From contig CAWFJZ010000045.1 in NCBI GenBank assembly GCA_963816315.1, forward strand, positions 6,525-70,524: DNA of 64,000 bases. The letters are read 5' to 3'. Below are positions 1 to 9,137 of the stretch, piece by piece. Within the stretch, counting starts at the first letter, position 1; each line of letters opens with the position of its first letter. Source of the DNA: CADEEN01 sp963816315. GTDB lineage: Bacteria; Pseudomonadota; Gammaproteobacteria; Burkholderiales; Burkholderiaceae_C. A program made the translations under genes and the position numbers. The notes under the pieces are model-generated. The model saw nothing but the letters and a program-made list of their open reading frames with translations. It searched no databases and had not been told where the DNA came from.

Positions 1-831
1 GGCGCCGAGTTCCCGATCGAGGCCGCGATCTCGCATCTGCACATCGACGGCCGGCGCCTGTACACCGTGATCCTGCGCGATGTCTCCGAGCGCCGCCGGG
101 CCGAAGCCGCGCTGCTGGGCAGCCAGAGCGAGCTGCAGGCCTCGCATGCCGAGCTGCAACGGCTGATCGCGGCCCAGCAGAGCGTCGAAGAAAACGAGCG
201 CAAGCGCATCGCGCGCGAGCTGCACGACGAGCTGCAGCAGGTGCTGGCGGCGATCAAGATGGACGTGGCCGCGATCGAGGGCGAGATGGCTGCCGACCCG
301 AAGCGCGTGGCGCCGCTGGTGGCGCGCATCGACGAGCTGGCCGGCTCGGCCATCACCTCCAGCCGCCGCATCGTCAACGATCTGCGGCCGCTGCTGCTCG
401 AAGAGCTCGGCCTCGTCGCCGCGCTGCAGGCCCTGGCGGCGCAGTTTTCGCTGCGCACCGGCATCGCGGCCAGCGTCGATACGGGCGGGCGCGCGTTGGC
501 GGACGATGCGGTGCCGGGGCCCCTGGCGATCTGCCTGTACCGCGTGGCTCAGGAGTCGCTGAACAACGTCGGCAAGCATGCCGCTGCGCGGCGCGTGCAA
601 CTTCGCCTGCTCGGCCTGGACGACGGCGGCGTCGTGCTGCGCGTCACCGACGACGGCCGCGGCATCGGCGACGGCGAGCGGCGCAAGCCGCAATCGTTCG
701 GCCTGCGTGGCATGAACGAGCGCGTGCGTGCGTTCGGTGGCCGGCTGCGCGTGGAGCGGGGCGCCGACGGCGGCACGGTGGTGGAAGTCGAAATCCACTC
801 GCGGCCTTCCAGCGCCGACGCCGCGGCCTGA
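1..831 (+). CDS. Sensor histidine kinase, NarL/UhpB type (5' end outside window)
   Basis: The reading frame is open from base 1, so the N-terminus lies to the left. The first residues (ending in the RDVSERRRAE linker) look like the end of a PAS domain. A HisKA_3 dimerisation/phosphoacceptor helix follows with the H-box IARELHDELQQVL, then a HATPase_c domain with the N-box region (YRVAQESLNNVGKHA) and G-box DDGRGIGDG. This family autophosphorylates on the H-box histidine and passes phosphate to a response regulator. The next gene, 46 bp downstream on the same strand, is a receiver protein and is the likely partner. The GTG at 67 is only an internal codon. Confidence 0.9.
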   Translation, partial: GAEFPIEAAISHLHIDGRRLYTVILRDVSERRRAEAALLGSQSELQASHAELQRLIAAQQSVEENERKRIARELHDELQQVLAAIKMDVAAIEGEMAADPKRVAPLVARIDELAGSAITSSRRIVNDLRPLLLEELGLVAALQALAAQFSLRTGIAASVDTGGRALADDAVPGPLAICLYRVAQESLNNVGKHAAARRVQLRLLGLDDGGVVLRVTDDGRGIGDGERRKPQSFGLRGMNERVRAFGGRLRVERGADGGTVVEVEIHSRPSSADAAA

Positions 832-877
832 CCCGGCTCAATGCGCGCTGCGCGCGGCCTGCGATGCTCGGATCGAC

Positions 878-1246
878 ATGATGAAAGTGCTGATCGTCGA
901 AGACTCGCCCCAGGTCCAGCGCAGCCTGAGGTCGATGCTCGCGCCCGAGCCCGATGTGGTGGTCGTCGGTTGCGCCGCCGACGTGTGCGGTGCGGTGGCG
1001 ATGATCGACGCACAGCGTCCCAACGTCGTCTTGCTCGACGTCAGCCTGCGCAACGGCGAGCGCGGCTACGACGTGCTGCGCCACGTGCGGCGCGAACACC
1101 CGCACACGCGAGTCGTCGTGCTGTCGAACTTCAACTGGAGCGAGATGCGCGAAGGCTTCATCGACGGCGGCGCTTGCGCCTACTTCGACAAGTCGTTCGA
1201 GTTCCGGAAGGCGCGCGACTGGATCGTGAGGCAGGCCGCGGCGTGA
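878..1246 (+). CDS. Single-domain response regulator (receiver only)
   Basis: A 122-residue CheY-like receiver with nothing attached. It shows the acidic pocket (VLIVEDS), the phosphorylation site Asp in LLDVSL, a switch Ser/Thr region (VVLSNF) and the conserved Lys in YFDKSFEF. With no output domain it probably acts by protein contact or as a phosphate sink. The start is placed at ATG 878 (a second ATG follows directly) because the receiver fold begins there; an upstream in-frame codon at 728 would add sequence overlapping the kinase gene. It follows the kinase closely and is probably co-transcribed with it. Confidence 0.85.
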   Translation: MMKVLIVEDSPQVQRSLRSMLAPEPDVVVVGCAADVCGAVAMIDAQRPNVVLLDVSLRNGERGYDVLRHVRREHPHTRVVVLSNFNWSEMREGFIDGGACAYFDKSFEFRKARDWIVRQAAA

Positions 1247-1289
1247 CATGCCGGGAGTCGCAGCGCGCGCTGGGGCGCGGCATCGAACC

Positions 1290-1303
1290 TTGACAGCACT
1301 CAA
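1290..1303. promoter_or_regulatory. FNR/Dnr-type box TTGACAGCACTCAA
   Basis: A perfect TTGA-N6-TCAA palindrome ending 47 bp before the start of the secreted-protein gene at 1351. Position and spacing resemble the boxes before nirS and the BON gene, so anaerobic or NO-dependent control is likely. Confidence 0.6.
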
Positions 1304-1350
1304 CGCAGCGCGCCGGCAATGGGCGGCCAATAGCGGTTCAGGAGAGATCG

Positions 1351-1821
1351 ATGATGAAGACAGCAAGATGGACTTTGGCCTGCGCCGCCATGGCTCTCGC
1401 GGCCGGCGCCTGGCCGATGCAGAACGGCACCACGCCGCAAGGCCTGCCGTATGTGTCGGGCGGCGCTTCGCACGAAGAGTTGAGCGCGCTGCATGGCGGG
1501 CGCGAGCGCTACAGCCTGTGGGTGATCACCGCGGCGCTGCGCACGGGAGCGCATCTGGCCGATGTGCGCGTGTCGATCCGCGACGCGAAGAAGCAGCTCG
1601 TCTTCGACGGCCGGCTCGACGGCCCGTGGTTGTTCATCGACCTGCCGCTCGGCCGCTACGACATCGAAGCCTCGTACAACAACGAAACGCAGAAGCGCGC
1701 GACGACGATCCATCGCGGCGACCACCACCAAGCCTTCTTCTACTTCAACACCGGCGACATCGTCTCGCCCGAGCATGTGCCGCCGTTCGAGCGCAACCCG
1801 TACGGCGGCACGAAAAACTAA
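1351..1821 (+). CDS. Small secreted protein of unknown function
   Basis: A 156-residue protein with an N-terminal signal peptide (hydrophobic stretch about residues 5-21, Ala-rich cleavage region). The mature part has short beta-like segments (VRVSIRDAKKQLVFDGRL, PLGRYDIEASYN) reminiscent of carboxypeptidase-regulatory-like or transthyretin-like domains, but I do not recognise a characterised family. The start is supported by a good ribosome binding site (AGGAGAG) about 7 bases before ATG 1351. An FNR/Dnr-type box lies 47 bp upstream. It is not obviously co-transcribed with the two-component genes, from which it is separated by about 100 bp. Confidence 0.7.
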   Translation: MMKTARWTLACAAMALAAGAWPMQNGTTPQGLPYVSGGASHEELSALHGGRERYSLWVITAALRTGAHLADVRVSIRDAKKQLVFDGRLDGPWLFIDLPLGRYDIEASYNNETQKRATTIHRGDHHQAFFYFNTGDIVSPEHVPPFERNPYGGTKN

Positions 1822-1833
1822 AGAGCACACACC

Positions 1834-1933
1834 ATGTTCAACAGCCAACGGCGGCATCTGCTTGCCCTTTCGGCGGCGTGGGTCCGGTGGGCAAAGGCAA
1901 GGCCGCCCATCTGGCGGCGGCCAGACATATACC
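1834..1933 (+). other. Convergent gap, possible remnant of a Tat-type signal peptide
   Basis: The gap between the secreted-protein gene and the adaptor gene contains an ATG followed by codons reading MFNSQRRHLLALSAAWV, which looks like a twin-arginine signal start. The frame continues into the opposite-strand adaptor gene without any recognisable mature domain. A GCCGCC/GGCGGC hairpin (1902-1918) could be a weak terminator; there is no T tract. This could be a truncated gene remnant or chance. Confidence 0.25.
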
Positions 1934-3142
1934 TCAGACCTTGCGCTCGCGCACCCGCACGCCGTCGCGCACCGCGGTGGGCGGATAGACGATCACCTTC
2001 GCGCCGGCGGCCAGGCCCTCGCTGATCCAGGCCGACGTGCCGTTGCGTCCGGCGAGCTTCACCGGTGTGAGCTTCGCGCGGCCATTGCTGATGACGAAGG
2101 CGGCCATCTGGTGGTCGTCTTGGTCGGGAGCGGGGAACACCGCACTCGCCGGCACCAGCAACGCCTCGTTGACCGCGGTGACGACGATGCGCGCGCTGAC
2201 GCGAAAGCCGTCGCCGAGCAACTGCCACTGCGCGCGCGGCGTCGCGATGTCGATGATGACGTTGACGCGCTGCTCTTCGACGCCGAGCGCCGAGACCTTC
2301 GTGAACGCTGCCGGTTCGACGCGTTTGACGCGGCCTTCGAGCACGCCCGGGCCGCCCCAGCGCTCGATGCGCACGGGCGTGCCGGCCTGCGCGCGCAGCG
2401 CATCGGTGGTCAGCAGCTCGGCGACGACTTCGAGCTGGTCGAGGTTGCCGACTTCGGCCAGCGGCGTGCCGAGCGCGACCGTGCCTTCGCTTTGCTGCAC
2501 GACGCGCAGCACCTGGCCAGCGATCGGCGAGGTGACTGCGAACGCGCGGCCCGCGCTGCCCGCGGGCTGGCGCATCGCCATCAGCGCGGCGCGCGCCTGC
2601 TCGAGGTCGTGCTCGGCGATGTGGCGCTCCTGTTGCGCGGTCTCGGTCTCCTTGGCGGCGGCCTGCGCGGCCAGGCGATCGCTGTCGAGCTTGGTCGGCG
2701 CGATGAAGCCGTCCTTGGCCAGTTGCTCGCTGCGCTTCAACTCGATGCGCGCCTGCTCGACGCCGACACGTGCGCGCTCGATGCGCACGCCCGCGCGCGC
2801 GAGTTGCGCCTGTGCGCCTTCGACGCGGGCCTGCGCCTCGCGTGTGCTGCGCTCGTCGAGCAGCGGCGACAGCACGGGCGTCAGCGTGGCCACCACCGCG
2901 CCCGCGGCCACCGCATCGCCTTCGCGCAGCGTGATGCGTGCCAGGCGGCCGGCCAGAGGCGCCGAGATGACGTGGCGCTCGGGCAGGCGCGTCTTGGCGT
3001 CTTCGTCGATCGTCTGTTCGAACGCGCCCACGCCGGCAGCGGCCACTTCCACTTCCACCGGCCGCGGCGCGAAGGCCCAGGCCAGCGCGGCGGCGAGGGC
3101 GACGCCGGCGGCGATCGACAGGATCAGCGTTCGCTTCTTCAT
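1934..3142 (-). CDS. HlyD-family periplasmic adaptor (membrane fusion protein) of ABC exporter
   Basis: A 402-residue protein: short cytoplasmic N-terminus (MKKRTL), one transmembrane helix (about residues 7-25), a lipoyl/barrel-sandwich region, a coiled-coil hairpin rich in Ala/Arg/Glu (about residues 100-190) and beta-barrel domains including the conserved KVSALGVEEQRVNV segment. Family members link an inner-membrane ABC pump to the outer envelope. It is the last gene of the uspA-ATPase-permease-adaptor operon. ATG 3142 comes 2 bases after the expected permease stop (TGA 3145-3147). In the sequence as given the permease frame runs straight into this one because of an extra base near 3165, so a naive reading gives one 1194-residue fusion. 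The paralogue at 21453-22658 is a separate gene. Confidence 0.88.
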   Translation of the reverse strand: MKKRTLILSIAAGVALAAALAWAFAPRPVEVEVAAAGVGAFEQTIDEDAKTRLPERHVISAPLAGRLARITLREGDAVAAGAVVATLTPVLSPLLDERSTREAQARVEGAQAQLARAGVRIERARVGVEQARIELKRSEQLAKDGFIAPTKLDSDRLAAQAAAKETETAQQERHIAEHDLEQARAALMAMRQPAGSAGRAFAVTSPIAGQVLRVVQQSEGTVALGTPLAEVGNLDQLEVVAELLTTDALRAQAGTPVRIERWGGPGVLEGRVKRVEPAAFTKVSALGVEEQRVNVIIDIATPRAQWQLLGDGFRVSARIVVTAVNEALLVPASAVFPAPDQDDHQMAAFVISNGRAKLTPVKLAGRNGTSAWISEGLAAGAKVIVYPPTAVRDGVRVRERKV

Positions 3143-3144
3143 CG

Positions 3145-5518
3145 TCACTCCCGCGTTTTCAGACGCCGCGACCATGTCGAGCTTGTCGATGCGCCGCCGC
3201 ACGACGAGCGCGCTGGCCGCCGCCGACGCCAACACCGCGAGCGCGGCCCAGGCATAGGTGGGTGGCCGGATCACCACCGGAAACGAAAACTGGTCCGAGG
3301 CCAGCATGCCGACGACCAGGTGCACGAGCCCCAGGCCGAGCGCCATGCCCAACGGCAGCGCGAGGGCGATGCCGATCGCCATCTCACCGAGCAGCAGCGC
3401 CGAGACCTCGGCGCGCGTGAAGCCGAGCACGCGCAAGGAGGCCAGCTCCCACAGGCGCTCGGCCAGCGCGATGCGCGCGTTGTTATAGACCACGCCGACG
3501 GCGATCACCGTCGCGAAGAGTGTCAGCACCGTGCTCATGATGCGCACGTTGCGCGCGCTGACCTCCTGCATGTTGCGCAGCAGCGAGGCCTTGCTGAACA
3601 CGCCGACGATGCGCGGCACCTGCTTGCTGGCTTCGAGCAGCGCGTCCTCGCGGCCGCGATCGACCAGCACCGCGAACCAGGTCGCCTGATCGCCTTCCTG
3701 CAGCAAGCGGTTCAGCGCGCGCCGCTCCATGTAGGCGTTGAGGCCCATCATCTCGCGCGCCGTTGCCGCCAGCGGAACTTCGATCGTGCGCTGCCGGCCT
3801 TCGAGCACCTGCACCTGCACGTTGTCGCCGACGCGCAGGCCGAGCTTGTCGGCCAGGCGGTCGGTCATCACCAGGCCGTCGTCTTCGACGCGGCTCGCCT
3901 CGCGGTTGCGCTCGTCGATGATGCGCGTCAACTGCGGCCGCCGCGACAGGCCGCGGATCATGCCGCGCTCGTTCAAGTGGCCGTTGGAGAAACGCACCGG
4001 CACGTCGCGGCCCGACTCGACGGCGGTCACGCCCGGCAGACGCGCCACGCCGCTGCTCGCTGCGTTGTTGTCGGCCGCCTCGGTCATCCAGACGATGACG
4101 TCGCTGCGCATCGAGACGTTGAATTGCGAATCGACGATGAAGTCGATGGCGTCGCGAAAGAAGTTGCCCATGACGACGATCGCCACCGAGGCCGCAACGC
4201 CGCCGATCGCCAGCATCGTGCGCCACGGCCGGCGCTCCATGTTGCGCAGGATCATGCGCAGCGCGGGACCGATGCGCGTGATCCCCATGCGTTCCAACAG
4301 CGTGCGCCGGAACTGCCCCGGCGCGGGCGGGCGCATCGCTTCGGCGGGGGCCAGGCGCACGGTGGCGAGGATCGCGTTCAAGGTGCCGAGCACCGCGGTC
4401 GCCAGCGTGATGCCCAGGCTGACGAACAGCAACCACGGCTCGATGCGGTGCTCGAAGCTCGGGAAGTAGAAGAACTCGGCGTACAGGCCGGTGAACATCG
4501 TTCCCAACGCGTCGCCGATGAACACGCCCAGCGCCATGCCGAGCACGACGATGATCAGCACGAGCTTCAGGTAATGCGCGGCGATGGCACGGTTCGTGTA
4601 GCCCAACGCCTTCAGCGCCGCGATCTGCTCGCGCTGCGTGGCCACCAGGCGCGAGACGACGACGTTGAGCAGGAACGCAGCGACGCCGAGAAAGATCGAC
4701 GGCAGCACCGTGCCGAGCACATGCTGTTCCTTGATCTCGTTGGCGAGCATCGCGTGCGAGGGCTGGTCCTCGCGGCCATGGGCTTCGCGGCCGCCGTAGC
4801 GCGCGAGCTGCGTCGTCAGCGCATCGACCACCGCCTGCTCGGACGCACCCGGCGCGAGCTTCACCGCCACGCGGTTGAACGCGCCTTCCATGTCGTAGGC
4901 CGCGGCCAGCGCGTCGCGCGGCAACCAGAACACGCCGACGCCGCGCAGGTCGGGCATGCCCATCAGGCCGGCAAAGATGTACTCGGGCGAGAGCGCAATG
5001 CCGACGATCTCCAGCGCCCGCCGTTTGCCGTTGATCAGCGCGCCGACGTGCGCGCCGGGCTTCAAGCCACGCTTCTCGGCAAAGCCCGGCGAGACCAGCG
5101 CCGGGATCGCGTTGCCCGACAAGCGCGCGTCGTCCAGAGCGCGGCCGCTCTGCAGCGTGACGCGGTTCATCGCCGGCGGCGAGCGCAGATCGACGCCGAT
5201 CAACTGGCCGACGATCGGATCGGCGACGCCGTCGAGGTCGATGCGCACCATCTGCTCGATCGTGGTCTGCACGTCGGCCACGCCCGGCGTGGCGCGCAGC
5301 GTCTCGGCCAGCGCGTTCGGCGCGCGCTTGACGGTGGCGAAAACATCGGCGAAGCGGCCCTGCGCGTAGAAGCGGTCGCGCGCCAGCGCCAGCGAATCGA
5401 CGGCCGACAGCGTGGTGATGAAGCCGCCGATGCCGCTGGCGACCACCAGCGCGATCGTCAGCGCCTGGCTCCACATCAGCCGCAGGTCGCGCAGGAGTTT
5501 GCGGTCGAGGGCTTTCAT
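3145..5518 (-). CDS. FtsX/MacB-type ABC permease (frameshifted near its 3' end)
   Basis: A long-loop FtsX-like permease with an N-terminal transmembrane helix, a large periplasmic domain, three central helices, a second periplasmic domain and C-terminal helices, matching the DevC/MacB topology. The paralogue at 22672-25023 ends LDLVGVLKTRE-stop. Here the matching end (CTG AAA ACG CGG GAG TGA, stop at 3145-3147) is present but out of frame by one base; removing one base around 3161-3171 restores LKTRE-stop and about 790 residues. As given, the frame instead skips the stop and fuses to the adaptor. The ATPase partner lies upstream, separated by 131 bp with no recognisable feature. Confidence 0.88.
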
Positions 5519-5649
5519 TTCACGGCAGGTCCCCGTGGCAAGCGCGGAGCGGACATGCAGTGGGGCGCTCGCCCGCTGGCGGCAGAGGGAGTAAGCCCAA
5601 GCTGCCGTTCGTCGTCAGCATCGGGCCGACAAGCAGCAGCCGCACTCGC

Positions 5650-6369
5650 TCACCACGACAACTCCGACGGCGACAGCTTGTGCTCGTTGATCTGCACGCT
5701 CTGCACCCGCCCGTCACCGAGCCGGATCACGCGGTCGGCCATGCCGGCAATCGCCACGTTGTGCGTGATCACCACCGCCGTCGTGCCGAGCTCGGCATTC
5801 ACCTTCGCGATCACTTCCAACACGCGCTTGCCGGTGGCGTAGTCGAGCGCGCCGGTCGGCTCGTCGCAGAGCAGCACCTCGGGCTGTTTGACGATGGCGC
5901 GCGCGATCGCCACGCGCTGCTGCTCGCCGCCCGAGAGTTGCGACGGAAAGTGATCGCGCCGCTCCGACAACGCCACCCACGACAGCGCCTCGTCGATCGA
6001 CATCGGGTGCTCGGCGATGTCGGTCACCAGCGCGACGTTTTCGTACACCGTCAGGCTCGGGATCAGGTTGTAGAACTGGAAGACGAAGCCGACATGCTCG
6101 CGCCGGTAGCGCGTCAGCTCGGCTTCGCTCGCGCCGGTGAGCACATGGTCGGCAAAGCGGACCTCGCCGCTCGTCGGCACGTCGAGGCCGCCGAGGATGT
6201 TGAGCAGCGTCGATTTGCCGCTGCCCGAGGCGCCGATCAGCACCACGAACTCGCCGCGGCGGATTTCGAGATCGACATCCACCAGCGCGCGCACCTGCGC
6301 CTCGCCGCTGCCGTAGGTCTTGGTCAGGCCGTGCGCCACGAACACCGGCGCCGCGGCGACTGGATTCAT
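5650..6369 (-). CDS. ABC transporter ATP-binding protein (MacB/LolD-like)
   Basis: A 239-residue nucleotide-binding subunit with Walker A GASGSGKST, Q-loop region FVFQFYNLIP, signature LSGGEQQR, Walker B VLLCDEPTGALD and H-loop ITHN. It powers the permease/adaptor pair encoded downstream, a tripartite export system whose substrate cannot be read from sequence. ATG 6369 overlaps the stop of uspA (ATGA), indicating translational coupling; a longer frame to 6498 would only read through the uspA gene. Confidence 0.92.
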   Translation of the reverse strand: MNPVAAAPVFVAHGLTKTYGSGEAQVRALVDVDLEIRRGEFVVLIGASGSGKSTLLNILGGLDVPTSGEVRFADHVLTGASEAELTRYRREHVGFVFQFYNLIPSLTVYENVALVTDIAEHPMSIDEALSWVALSERRDHFPSQLSGGEQQRVAIARAIVKQPEVLLCDEPTGALDYATGKRVLEVIAKVNAELGTTAVVITHNVAIAGMADRVIRLGDGRVQSVQINEHKLSPSELSW

Positions 6370-6827
6370 TTCGTCTCCGGCGCGCGCACGAGCAAGACCG
6401 CGCAAGGGGCCATGCGGATCACGCGCTCGGCGTCGCTGCCGACAAGCGCATGTTCGAGGCCGCGCCGGCCATGCGTGCCCATCACGATCAGATCGCATCT
6501 GTGCTCACGGGCCTGATCGACGATCACGTCGCACACGCGCGAGGCCGCGGCGTCTTCGAGATGCGTCTCGCTGGCGACGCCGGCCGCCTTGGCGGCCTCG
6601 TGCGCGCGTTCGAGCACCAGCTGATGGTGGCTGCGCAGATCGATCGTGACCTGCTCCCACGTCGTCGCGGTGGCCATCTCCATCATCACGGGGTAGTACT
6701 CGACGACCGACAGCAGCACGAGGCTCGAATCGAAGGCCTTGGCCAGGCCGATCGCTTCCTGCAAGCCACGCTCGGCCGTGTCGCTGCCGTCGATGGGCAC
6801 GAGGATGCGGCGGTAGAGGCTGTTCAT
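6366..6827 (-). CDS. Universal stress protein, UspA family
   Basis: A 153-residue single Usp domain. It starts with the typical RILVPIDGSDTAERGL and ends with the ATP-binding motif GTHGRRGLEHALVGSDAERV (G-2x-G-9x-G-S). Family members bind ATP and are induced by stress, stasis or oxygen limitation. It is the first gene of the operon that continues with the ABC exporter, overlapping it by 4 bases. The start has a good ribosome binding site (AGGAGCACCCC before ATG). An imperfect FNR/Dnr box (6876-6889) lies 49 bp upstream, fitting low-oxygen induction. Confidence 0.93.
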   Translation of the reverse strand: MNSLYRRILVPIDGSDTAERGLQEAIGLAKAFDSSLVLLSVVEYYPVMMEMATATTWEQVTIDLRSHHQLVLERAHEAAKAAGVASETHLEDAAASRVCDVIVDQAREHRCDLIVMGTHGRRGLEHALVGSDAERVIRMAPCAVLLVRAPETK

Positions 6828-6875
6828 GGGGTGCTCCTGAAAACCCCATGCTGCGACGCGGCGCCGCGCCGCGCA

Positions 6876-6889
6876 TTGATGCGGCGCAA
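6876..6889. promoter_or_regulatory. Imperfect FNR/Dnr-type box TTGATGCGGCGCAA
   Basis: The left half TTGAT is perfect; the right half CGCAA matches ATCAA at 3 of 5 positions. It sits 49 bp upstream of the uspA start, close to the spacing of the nirS box (55 bp). Confidence 0.4.
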
Positions 6890-6890
6890 T

Positions 6891-8771
6891 TCAGCGGCTG
6901 CTGCTGCCGCTCTCCAGCGAACGCACCACTTTCATGCGCCGAAATGCCCCTGATGCGTAGCGGGTGACGTTGCCGTAGAAGCGTTGCTGCATCTCGCGCG
7001 CCATCGCCGCGTAGTCGTCTTCGAGTCCGGGCACGATCTGGAAGCCGTCGTAGTTGACCACCGCATCGACGCGCTGGCCGATCGCTTCGCATTGCGCGAT
7101 CACCGCGGCGCGGATCGCCGCGATGTCGGCCGCGTTGTTGACCCGCAGGTGCTGGAAGTTCAGGAACAGCGTGCGCTGCGCGGCGTCGTAGTGGATGCGG
7201 CGCGGCAGGTCGGGGTCGAGCAAGAGGCTGCGCAGGTCGATCTGCTCGGCGCGGAACAGACGAGCGTCCATGGCGCGTGGGGACTCGACGATCGGCTGGA
7301 AGGCCATGCGGGCCAGGATGTCGCGCTGCACGTCGATGCCAGGCGCGACCTCAGCGAGCACGAGACCGCGTGAGGTCAGCTCGAAGACGCAGCGCTCGGT
7401 GACGTAGAGCACGCGCTGGCCTTGCTCGGCGGCGCGCCGGCCGGCGAAGGTGATCTGCTCGACGTGGGCGCGGAACTTCTGCTCGCGGCCCTCCTTCACG
7501 ATCACGAGCTTGCCGTCGCCGACCTGCACATCGAGTCCACCCGCGGTGAAGGTGCCGGCAAAGACCACCGTCTTCGCGTTCTGCGAGATGTTGATGAAGC
7601 CGCCGGCGCCGGCGAGTTTCGGGCCGAAGCGCGAGACGTTGACGTTGCCTTCGGCATCGACTTCGGCCATGCCGAGGACGGCGAGGTCGAGCCCGCCGCC
7701 GTCGTAGAAATCGAACTGCTGGTTCTGGTCGATCACCGCTTCGACATTGAAGCCGGCGCCGAAATCGAGCCCGCCGGCCGGCACACCGCCGACGATGCCG
7801 GGCTCGGCGGTCAGCGTGATCACGTCCATCACCCGCTCTTCGTTGGCCACCGCGGCCACGCCTTCGGGCATGCCGATGCCGAGGTTGACGACGCCATCGA
7901 CCGGCAGCTCCATCGCGCAGCGGCGGGCGATGACCTTGCGCTCGTCGAGCGGCAGCGGCGCGATCGAATCGAGCGGCACCTGGATCTCCGCCGCAAACGC
8001 CGGCGAGTACGCGGTGGCATAGGTCTGGCGGTGGTGCTCGGGCCGCGCGACGACGACCGCATCGACCAGCGTGCCCGGGATGCGCACCAGCCGCGGGTGC
8101 AGCGAGCCGGCCTTGGCGATGCGCTCGACCTGCGCAATGACGACGCCGCCCGAGTTGTGCGCGGCCATCGCCATCGCCAGGTTGTCGAGCGTGAGGGCCT
8201 CGCGCTCCATCGTGATGTTGCCGTGCGTGTCGGCGGTGGTGCCGCGGACGAAGGCGACGTCGATCGGGATGGCCTTGTAGAACAGCCACTCCTGGCCGTC
8301 GATCTCCATCACGCGCACCAGCGCTTCGGTCGTGCGTGCATTGAGCTTGCCGCCTTGCAAGCGCGGATCGACGAAGGTGCCGAGGCCGACGCGCGACAGA
8401 TGCCCCGGCTTGCCGGCCGCGATGTCGCGGTAGAGGTGCGAGATCACGCCCTGCGGCAGGTTGTAGGCCTCGATCCGGTTGGCCACCGCGAGCGCGCCGA
8501 CCTTCGGAATCAGGCCCCAATGGCCGCCGATGACGCGCTTCAACAAGCCCTCGCAGCCGAGGCGGTTCAGGCCGCGCTCGCCGCCGTCGCCCTGGCCGGC
8601 GGCGAAGAGCAGCGTCAGCTCGCGCGGTTGGCTGTCGGATGCGAAGCGCTCGGCCAACGCGGCGAGCAATTCATCCGGCGTGCCGATGCCGACGAAGCCC
8701 GAGGTGGCGATGGTGTCGCCCGAGCGCACGAGCGCGGCGGCTTCAGCGGCGGTGATGATCTTGTGGCGCAT
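6891..8771 (-). CDS. Acyl-CoA:acetate/3-ketoacid-type CoA transferase (family I, YdiF-like)
   Basis: A 626-residue protein with fused alpha and beta CoA-transferase domains. The N-terminal half has SGFVGIGTPDELL and the VRGTTADTHGNI segment; the second half has NLGIGMPEGVA and the TAEPGIVGGVPAGGLD segment holding the likely catalytic Glu. Family I enzymes move CoA between carboxylic acids through a glutamyl-CoA intermediate. YdiF/propionate CoA-transferases are about 520-530 residues; this one carries about 100 extra C-terminal residues (VNYDGFQIVPGLEDDYAAM region) of unassigned role. No beta-oxidation genes are nearby, so the substrate is unknown. Confidence 0.87.
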   Translation of the reverse strand: MRHKIITAAEAAALVRSGDTIATSGFVGIGTPDELLAALAERFASDSQPRELTLLFAAGQGDGGERGLNRLGCEGLLKRVIGGHWGLIPKVGALAVANRIEAYNLPQGVISHLYRDIAAGKPGHLSRVGLGTFVDPRLQGGKLNARTTEALVRVMEIDGQEWLFYKAIPIDVAFVRGTTADTHGNITMEREALTLDNLAMAMAAHNSGGVVIAQVERIAKAGSLHPRLVRIPGTLVDAVVVARPEHHRQTYATAYSPAFAAEIQVPLDSIAPLPLDERKVIARRCAMELPVDGVVNLGIGMPEGVAAVANEERVMDVITLTAEPGIVGGVPAGGLDFGAGFNVEAVIDQNQQFDFYDGGGLDLAVLGMAEVDAEGNVNVSRFGPKLAGAGGFINISQNAKTVVFAGTFTAGGLDVQVGDGKLVIVKEGREQKFRAHVEQITFAGRRAAEQGQRVLYVTERCVFELTSRGLVLAEVAPGIDVQRDILARMAFQPIVESPRAMDARLFRAEQIDLRSLLLDPDLPRRIHYDAAQRTLFLNFQHLRVNNAADIAAIRAAVIAQCEAIGQRVDAVVNYDGFQIVPGLEDDYAAMAREMQQRFYGNVTRYASGAFRRMKVVRSLESGSSSR

Positions 8772-8788
8772 GCAGACGAGCCTATTCC

Positions 8789-9070
8789 TTGCCGCGGTTC
8801 AAGGACATCGAGGGTTGCCCGCAGGACAGTGCGGCCGTGACCGCGCACACCACCGTCGTCGATATCCGCCACGTGCCGCTGTGGCGGCGCCTGCCGTCGA
8901 TCCTCGCCGCCTTCGACGCGCTGGCGCCCGGCGACGCGATCGAGCTCGTCGTCGATCTCGACCCGTGGCCGCTGCGCAGCTATGTCGATGCGACGCGCGG
9001 CGGGTTGTGCGAATGGCAGGCCATCGAGAGCGGGCCGCAGGTGTGGCGGGTGCGGCTGCAGCGTCGGTGA
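8789..9070 (+). CDS. DUF2249-domain small protein
   Basis: A protein of at most 93 residues with the DUF2249 pattern: VVDIRHVPLWRRLP, FDALAPGDAIELVVDLDPWPLRSY and a C-terminal WRVRLQRR strand. DUF2249 proteins are small, often occur near denitrification or redox genes, and have no firm biochemical role. Start uncertain: TTG 8789 gives 93 residues; GTG 8837 gives 77 residues, keeps the whole domain and leaves room for divergent promoters with the CoA transferase at 8771. Neither has a clear ribosome binding site. Confidence 0.7.
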   Translation: MPRFKDIEGCPQDSAAVTAHTTVVDIRHVPLWRRLPSILAAFDALAPGDAIELVVDLDPWPLRSYVDATRGGLCEWQAIESGPQVWRVRLQRR

Positions 9071-9137
9071 CAACGACGGACCGCCGCCGAGTTCAGCCAC
9101 GTGGGCCCTGTAGGCGTCGTCAGGGCGAGTCGCCGCA

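Noticed and set aside
1562..5842. A 1426-codon open frame on the plus strand
   Set aside because: It is the antisense of the exporter genes; composition is Arg/His/Ala-rich without domains, as expected from a GC-rich shadow frame.
8789..8802. TTGCCGCGGTTCAA as a Dnr box before the CoA transferase
   Set aside because: It lacks the TTGA half and lies only 18 bases from the start.
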